This document shows positions 5,947 to 10,006 of a DNA stretch of 10,006 nt, in pieces. The notes under the pieces are model-generated. The model was given only the letters and a program-made list of their open reading frames with translations, made no database searches and was not told the origin of the DNA. A program made the translations under genes and the position numbers. Within the stretch, counting starts at the first letter, position 1. The number at the start of each line of letters is the position of its first letter. This DNA comes from an uncultured Lachnospiraceae bacterium (lineage in GTDB: Bacteria > Bacillota_A > Clostridia > Lachnospirales > Lachnospiraceae). The stretch lies in assembly GCA_902795985.1 (NCBI GenBank), contig CADBNG010000423.1:1-10006 (forward strand), read 5' to 3'.

Positions 5947-8571
5947 ATGAAAAAGACGATCATCCGGACAATCCGGACAACAGGACTGAAGGTGACCGCG
6001 TTTTTACTGGTAACAGCCATGATCTGTGTGATGCTGCCGGGCCGTTCCGCCTGGGCTTCCCAGACGCCGGATAATACTGAAATCACAGGTGGTTCGGGAG
6101 AGAATCTGCTGACTTCGAATGACGGCAAAGGAGACCCGGACATCCCCGGCGATCCGGACAATCCCGACGATCCGGATAATCCCGACGATCCGGATAATCC
6201 CGACGATCCGGATAATCCCGACGATCCCGATAATCCGGACGACCCGGATAATCCGGACGATCCCGATAATCCGGACGACCCGGATAATCCCGACGATCCG
6301 GACGACCCGGACAACCCGGACGACCCGGATAATCCCGACGATCCCGATAATCCGGACGACCCGGATAATCCGGACGATCCTGACAATCCGGACGACCCGG
6401 ATAATCCCGACGATCCCGATAATCCGGACGACCCGGACAATCCCGACAATCCGGACAATCCGGACGACCCGGATAATCCCGACGATCCCGACAATCCGGA
6501 CGACCCGGACAATCCCGACAATCCGGACAATCCCGACAATCCGGACGACCCGGACAATCCCGATAATCCGGACGACCCGGACAATCCCGATAATCCGGAC
6601 GACCCGGATAATCCCGACAATCCGGACGACCCGGATAATCCGGACAATCCCGACAACCCGGATAATCCCGACGATCCCGATGATCCGCCGGCACCCGACC
6701 TCTCTCCGGAAGAGCTGATCGCGCAGGCCCGCGCATCTACGGTGATTACAGCGTATACGCTGAATTCCTCACAGCAGTATCATGCCAAGATGATGCTGAA
6801 CAACAACAAAATCGGAACAAAGCTGGATCTGGTCCCGTACCTGCCCGGAAAAACCCTGACGGATGTTATGCTGATAGTGGAATTTCCCAATCTGGGCAGT
6901 GTTTCGGCGGCGGGCGTTTATACCACCAAGAAAGCCGGCATAAACCGGATCTATGCCATCAAGGGGAAAAAGGTCGTCCGTATTTTCCATATCGACTGTT
7001 ATTGCTGGGCCGGTCACCGCGGATACGATGCGGCGGAAAACGCGGGAAATACAGAGGTCGACTTTATTCAGGCGGCACTGGCCGGCGCGGACGCGGTGGA
7101 AGTGGACGTCCGCCGGACTTCGGACGGAAAGCTGGTCTGTTTTCACGACAGTTATGCCGGGGCCGCTACCAACGGGCGGAATGTGCCTGTTGAGGAGATG
7201 ACCCTGAGGGAAGTAAAGACCCTGTCCTACAAAAAAACCGGCGAGCCGATCTGTACTTTTGACCGGATGCTGGAGATCTGCCAGGCTTACAATATCACGC
7301 CGAAACTCCATGTCAAAGAAGGACCGACACCTGAACTGACGACCGCGGTTATCAATCTGACCGCAAGCGAGATTCAGAAAAAGGGAATGTCCGATTCCAT
7401 TGATTTTAATCTTGATTCGGAGTTGTCTGTGAGCCTGCAGAATATGCTGGGAACAGTCGTATCCCGGGGACATGTTGTTTTGAATGAAAGTCCCCTTGTC
7501 ATTACGGTCGGAGACGAGAGCAGGGATATCAGTTCCTGCAGGGTGCTGTTCCAGTCCAAACTGGAAGCCGGCGACCAGGAATATACCGGCACGCCCCGGT
7601 ATCAGGGAGACAAGATCACGGTCACCGGTATCAAACACACCGATAAATCCGGTACGATAACGGATGAAGTGGTAACGCTGAAAAGGGACAGGGACTTCAA
7701 GACCCAGTATTTCGACAATACGGAGATCGGGACCGCGACGGTTAAATTCAATGCCATCGGCGACTGGATCGGCAGTATTTCCAATACGTTCAAAATCACC
7801 AAGGTGGACCTTTCCGATGCGAAGATCGTTGTAAGCGGCCCCGTGGTGTACAGCGGTACGGAGAGAAAACCGGCCGTCACCGTTTCCAAATGGATTACCG
7901 GGACCGAATATACCTTTACGAAGGGCACGGATTATACGGTCACTTACGAGAACAACATCAAAGCCGGCACAAAGGCAAAAGTGATCATTAAGGGAAAGGG
8001 TGCCCGCTGCACGGGAACGCAGACCCAGACCTTTACCATTGCGGCAAAGCTGAAAACCGTAAAGATCGCCCACAGCAAGCTGGTTTACAGCGGAACGGAG
8101 AAAAAGCAGTCCAGCACGACCCTGGTCTATGCCAATGTGAACGGCAAAACCACGAAACTGACGATGGGTACGGATTACGCCATCACCTATAAGAACAACA
8201 TCAAGGTCGGGACAGCCACGATGATCGTGACCGGAAAGGGAAATTATGCCGGGACCCTCAAAAAGACTTTCCAGATCATTCCGGCCCTCACAAAAATCAT
8301 TTCGCTGGCAGTCAGCGGAAAGGACGTTGTCGTTAAATGGAACAAACAGGCAGTACAGACGGACGGGTACCAGATCCAGTACAGTCTGAAGGAAAACTTC
8401 TCGAACCCTGTGACCGTCACCGTAAAGAATCCGCAGACGACGTCGAAGAAACTGACCGGCCTCAAGGCGAAGCAGATCTATTATGTACGGATCCGGACCT
8501 ATAAGAAAGCAGGCGGAAAAAACTATTATTCCAACTGGACCGGCGCGAAAAAAGTGTATACCAAGTGGTGA
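5947..8571 (+). CDS. Large exported protein: signal peptide, (N/D)PD array, partial glycerophosphodiesterase-like domain, three beta repeats, Fn3-like end
   Basis: This 874-residue protein starts with a basic Sec signal peptide, probable cleavage after AWA at residue 37. Residues ~63-248 are an acidic (N/D)PD tripeptide array. About 350-460 matches the first half of a GDPD phosphodiesterase: HRG (357-359), E364-N365, E385-x-D387 and H400-D401, with family-like spacing. At the next expected metal-ligand strand (E-x-K in the family) it reads HVK (455-457), and the rest of the barrel seems shortened, so activity is uncertain. Three ~80-residue repeats follow (~539-618, 619-698, 699-778), each with Y(S/T)GT near the start and an F-K/T-I ending; the last two share GTDY and NNIK. 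An Fn3-like domain ends the protein. No LPXTG or membrane anchor is visible, so it is secreted or held non-covalently. AGGACAGG precedes the ATG. Confidence 0.8.
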   Translation: MKKTIIRTIRTTGLKVTAFLLVTAMICVMLPGRSAWASQTPDNTEITGGSGENLLTSNDGKGDPDIPGDPDNPDDPDNPDDPDNPDDPDNPDDPDNPDDPDNPDDPDNPDDPDNPDDPDDPDNPDDPDNPDDPDNPDDPDNPDDPDNPDDPDNPDDPDNPDDPDNPDNPDNPDDPDNPDDPDNPDDPDNPDNPDNPDNPDDPDNPDNPDDPDNPDNPDDPDNPDNPDDPDNPDNPDNPDNPDDPDDPPAPDLSPEELIAQARASTVITAYTLNSSQQYHAKMMLNNNKIGTKLDLVPYLPGKTLTDVMLIVEFPNLGSVSAAGVYTTKKAGINRIYAIKGKKVVRIFHIDCYCWAGHRGYDAAENAGNTEVDFIQAALAGADAVEVDVRRTSDGKLVCFHDSYAGAATNGRNVPVEEMTLREVKTLSYKKTGEPICTFDRMLEICQAYNITPKLHVKEGPTPELTTAVINLTASEIQKKGMSDSIDFNLDSELSVSLQNMLGTVVSRGHVVLNESPLVITVGDESRDISSCRVLFQSKLEAGDQEYTGTPRYQGDKITVTGIKHTDKSGTITDEVVTLKRDRDFKTQYFDNTEIGTATVKFNAIGDWIGSISNTFKITKVDLSDAKIVVSGPVVYSGTERKPAVTVSKWITGTEYTFTKGTDYTVTYENNIKAGTKAKVIIKGKGARCTGTQTQTFTIAAKLKTVKIAHSKLVYSGTEKKQSSTTLVYANVNGKTTKLTMGTDYAITYKNNIKVGTATMIVTGKGNYAGTLKKTFQIIPALTKIISLAVSGKDVVVKWNKQAVQTDGYQIQYSLKENFSNPVTVTVKNPQTTSKKLTGLKAKQIYYVRIRTYKKAGGKNYYSNWTGAKKVYTKW
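6133..6690 (+). repeat. 9-bp-periodic array encoding about 60 (N/D)PD tripeptides
   Basis: The array is built of GAY or AAY, CCS, GAY codons, so every unit is NPD or DPD, apart from an imperfect start (DPDIPG) and end (DDPP). Variation between units is nearly all synonymous third-base change plus the single A/G change that swaps N and D. The left part mostly alternates NPD-DPD (18-bp unit) and the right part shifts toward NPD-NPD-DPD (27-bp unit). Because units are multiples of 9 bp, gain or loss keeps the frame. Lack of stop codons makes several other frames open here. Confidence 0.95.
6544..6651 (+). repeat. Four tandem 27-bp higher-order units inside the tripeptide array
   Basis: Units at 6544-6570 and 6571-6597 are identical at every base. 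Units at 6598-6624 and 6625-6651 differ from them only at third codon positions. Each encodes DDPDNPDNP. Exact identity of two neighbours suggests a recent unit duplication. Confidence 0.9.
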
Positions 8572-8599
8572 CGGGCAAAAGTATAACTGATTTGTTCAT

Positions 8600-8628
8600 A
8601 TTCAAACAGTTTTCGATGTGGTTAAATT
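8600..8628 (+). promoter_or_regulatory. Candidate promoter downstream of the exported-protein gene
   Basis: TTCAAA (8601-8606) and TAAATT (8623-8628) each match four of six consensus bases with 16-base spacing, in a locally AT-rich patch. A transcript from about 8635 would contain the two hairpins ending at 8717 and make a short RNA of roughly 80 bases if the terminator works. It is a prediction from weak hexamers. Confidence 0.22.
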
Positions 8629-8650
8629 AAAGAAGAGACATGACAGGCAG

Positions 8651-8676
8651 CAGGCATTGCTTTTCAGCAATACCTG
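8651..8676 (+). other. Stem-loop directly upstream of the terminator
   Basis: Arms 8651-8660 and 8667-8676 pair over ten positions with one C:A mismatch around a six-base loop (ttttca). It is separated from the terminator hairpin by seven bases. It could stabilise the 3' end of the upstream mRNA or be part of a small regulatory RNA. Confidence 0.6.
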
Positions 8677-8683
8677 AAGTATC

Positions 8684-8717
8684 AATCCCCCCTGCGGTTC
8701 ATGCAAGGGGGATTTTT
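8684..8717 (+). terminator. Rho-independent terminator
   Basis: Arms 8684-8695 and 8703-8714 pair over twelve positions with one mismatch (seven-base loop), including a run of five C:G pairs. The T-run at 8713-8717 follows directly. It lies about 110 bases after the stop of the 874-residue gene and separates it from the next exported-protein gene. Confidence 0.88.
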
Positions 8718-8838
8718 AATACTGTAATCCGGAAGAAGGCGGGCAGTTCCGTGAGCTCGATGATTCCTGCATTACAAAGACAAGACCTTCAAGCCGGACA
8801 AAGGAAAGATATCGAAGGAGACATACGGAGGACGGAAA

Positions 8839-10006
8839 ATGAAAGGGAAAAGGATCTGGAGCTTTGTTTTATCGCTGATGCTGGTGCTGTCGCTGGTTCC
8901 GGCAGGCCGTTTTGACGTACGGGCCGATGAGGGATCGCCGGAGTCCGTGGCAGAAGTCCCGGCAGAAGAAAATGGCGTCCCGGCAGCTGCTGCGGAGGAG
9001 GCAGTGATGCCGTTTGAAGAAGCGGAGACGGCCGTGCCCCTTCCTGATAATACGGCAGCGGCCCCGGAAGATACGGCGGTGATCCCCGAGGACACGGCAG
9101 TGCCTCCTGAAGAGGGGACAGCGATTCCGGAAGATACGGCAGTGCCTCCTGAAGAGGAGACAGCGATTCCCGAAGAAGGCACATCCGACGTAACGGATGC
9201 GGTAAGCGTTGACCCGGCAGCTGCTGGGGCAGGGAGAGCAGACGCAGAACTCTGGGTAGACAACATTGACGGCCATCTCCGGATCGGCGGTAAGGCCGCG
9301 ATCAGGGCAGAAGTCCGGTCGGGAACATCGGAAGAATATGAGCTTCTGGAAAACGTAAAGTTCTATTGGCATTATGATCCGGACTGTGTGCAGGTCTTCG
9401 ACAGTGCAGGAAATGTGATCGGCGAAGGGGATTATGTGGAAACTTCTGAAACAAACAGAAGCTGTGAATTTACATTGTTCCGGAAAGCAGGCAGGATGAC
9501 CAGTCCCATTACACTGGAGGCACGCTGGCTGGATGAAGACGGAAATGAACGCTACGATGGCAGAGGTTTCGACCTGTCGGAAGTCAATTACAATATCTGG
9601 CTGCAGGGCGAGGGCAACCGGCTGTTTAAAGACGGGACGCTGTTTTATTCACTACATACAGACGGTCTTGATGGACTGACAGACGGGGAAGACTATAAGA
9701 TCGAACTGAAGATCGGGCAGCGAGGCAGGAACGGGTGGGATATCCTGTTCACAAACGGACAGGAATATAATTGTGATCCGGCCACCTATTGGACCAGCCT
9801 GATGGGCGATCAGGTCTTCATGACAGACGCCCGGGCAGTCGATTTATATGCCGGGATCTGGATGAAGGTCGAGGGATCGGAGGATGAATGGATCGGTCCG
9901 GTCAGTGAGTGCTTCGCTCCCCCGGTCGAGCTGTGCGAGACACGGATCGATTATGACCGCGAATGGGACCGCTCCATGCTCCCCGGCTGGGATGGGACGG
10001 TCAACG
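8839..10006 (+). CDS. Exported protein with acidic Pro/Thr/Glu-rich N-terminal linker (partial, runs off the window)
   Basis: The frame is open from an ATG at 8839 to the window edge (389 complete codons), with GGAGG seven bases upstream. A Sec signal peptide is clear: basic MKGKR, a hydrophobic core, and probable cleavage after VRA at residue 29. Residues ~30-130 are an acidic, alanine/proline-rich linker containing two copies of a 14-residue repeat. From ~135 a beta-rich globular region begins (ELWVDNIDGHLRIGG, KFYWHYDPDCVQVF, ITLEARWLDEDGN), with scattered cysteines (DPDC, RSCEF, YNCDP, SECF, ELCET). I do not recognise the family; it reads like an Ig-like or adhesin-type extracellular protein. 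The real gene is longer than what is visible. The upstream terminator makes it likely to have its own promoter, but no good one is seen between 8718 and 8838. Confidence 0.85.
   Translation, partial: MKGKRIWSFVLSLMLVLSLVPAGRFDVRADEGSPESVAEVPAEENGVPAAAAEEAVMPFEEAETAVPLPDNTAAAPEDTAVIPEDTAVPPEEGTAIPEDTAVPPEEETAIPEEGTSDVTDAVSVDPAAAGAGRADAELWVDNIDGHLRIGGKAAIRAEVRSGTSEEYELLENVKFYWHYDPDCVQVFDSAGNVIGEGDYVETSETNRSCEFTLFRKAGRMTSPITLEARWLDEDGNERYDGRGFDLSEVNYNIWLQGEGNRLFKDGTLFYSLHTDGLDGLTDGEDYKIELKIGQRGRNGWDILFTNGQEYNCDPATYWTSLMGDQVFMTDARAVDLYAGIWMKVEGSEDEWIGPVSECFAPPVELCETRIDYDREWDRSMLPGWDGTVN
9094..9177 (+). repeat. Two tandem 42-bp copies of a 14-residue acidic repeat
   Basis: The copies at 9094-9135 and 9136-9177 encode TAVPPEEGTAIPED and TAVPPEEETAIPEE, nearly identical at the DNA level. 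A half-copy (TAVIPED) precedes them. They form the core of the linker of the partial exported protein. Confidence 0.85.

Noticed and set aside
5145..6656. Long minus-strand open frame (503 codons) rich in SGLSG repeats
   Set aside because: It is the antisense shadow of the tripeptide array, which lacks stop codons in several frames, joined to antisense of the HD gene. It has no ribosome binding site or recognisable domain.
6133..6690. CRISPR array
   Set aside because: The periodicity is continuous 9 bp with no unique spacers, and it is an in-frame protein-coding repeat.
6119..6718. Plus-strand open frame of IRTTRIIPTI repeats
   Set aside because: It is the shifted-frame reading of the same array. 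The in-frame protein has a signal peptide and real domains on both sides, so this frame is incidental.
8640..8915. Plus-strand 91-codon open frame
   Set aside because: It runs through the intrinsic terminator and overlaps the start of the signal-peptide gene in another frame. The protein shows no recognisable features.
8772..9372. Minus-strand open frames opposite the second exported protein
   Set aside because: They are low-complexity shadows of the acidic linker repeats; the plus strand has a strong ribosome binding site and signal peptide.

Overview
The window is a GC-rich stretch (estimated by eye at roughly 55-58%) that looks like a chromosomal segment of an anaerobic Bacillota, most likely class Clostridia (Lachnospirales or a relative). 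The reasons are strong AGGAGG-type ribosome binding sites, a stand-alone YlmH-type S4 protein, a TetM-like GTPase carrying a YacP/Rae1-type NYN domain, and large secreted proteins with signal peptides, low-complexity linkers and Ig-like/Fn3 repeats typical of gut and rumen Clostridia. The species cannot be named from the sequence alone.

Layout: (1) Positions 1-61 hold the last codons of an unidentified plus-strand gene, followed by a compact inverted repeat (68-97). (2) A minus-strand TauE/SafE (TSUP) permease occupies 210-929, with a TTG start chosen by a good ribosome binding site. (3) Divergent from it is a translation-related gene pair on the plus strand: an 884-residue TetM-like ribosomal GTPase with a C-terminal Rae1/YacP-like endoribonuclease domain (1099-3753), and a YlmH-type S4 RNA-binding protein (3740-4495) whose start lies inside the GTPase gene. 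(4) Next come a small PD-(D/E)XK-like protein (4609-5238, resembling the sce7726 group) and an HD-domain phosphohydrolase of the YfbR/HDDC2 type (5283-5873). (5) The right third encodes exported proteins. One is 874 residues (5947-8571) with a signal peptide, a roughly 190-residue (N/D)PD tripeptide array, a partial glycerophosphodiesterase-like domain, three ~80-residue beta repeats and an Fn3-like end. After two adjacent RNA hairpins, the second a clear intrinsic terminator, a second exported protein begins at 8839 and runs off the window.

How they work together: the GTPase and S4 genes very likely form one translationally coupled unit acting on the ribosome. The GTPase keeps the EF-G/TetM fold but has replaced the tetracycline-dislodging loop, and it carries a nuclease domain related to one that cuts mRNA in the ribosomal A site. 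The S4 partner belongs to a family linked to ribosome quality control. A stalled-ribosome surveillance role is the most interesting reading of the window, and it is an inference. The nuclease-like and HD genes may be transcribed with the next genes, but nothing ties them functionally to the ribosome pair. The two exported proteins share a design (signal peptide, acidic proline-rich N-terminal linker, beta-rich body) and suggest a cell-envelope or extracellular locus.
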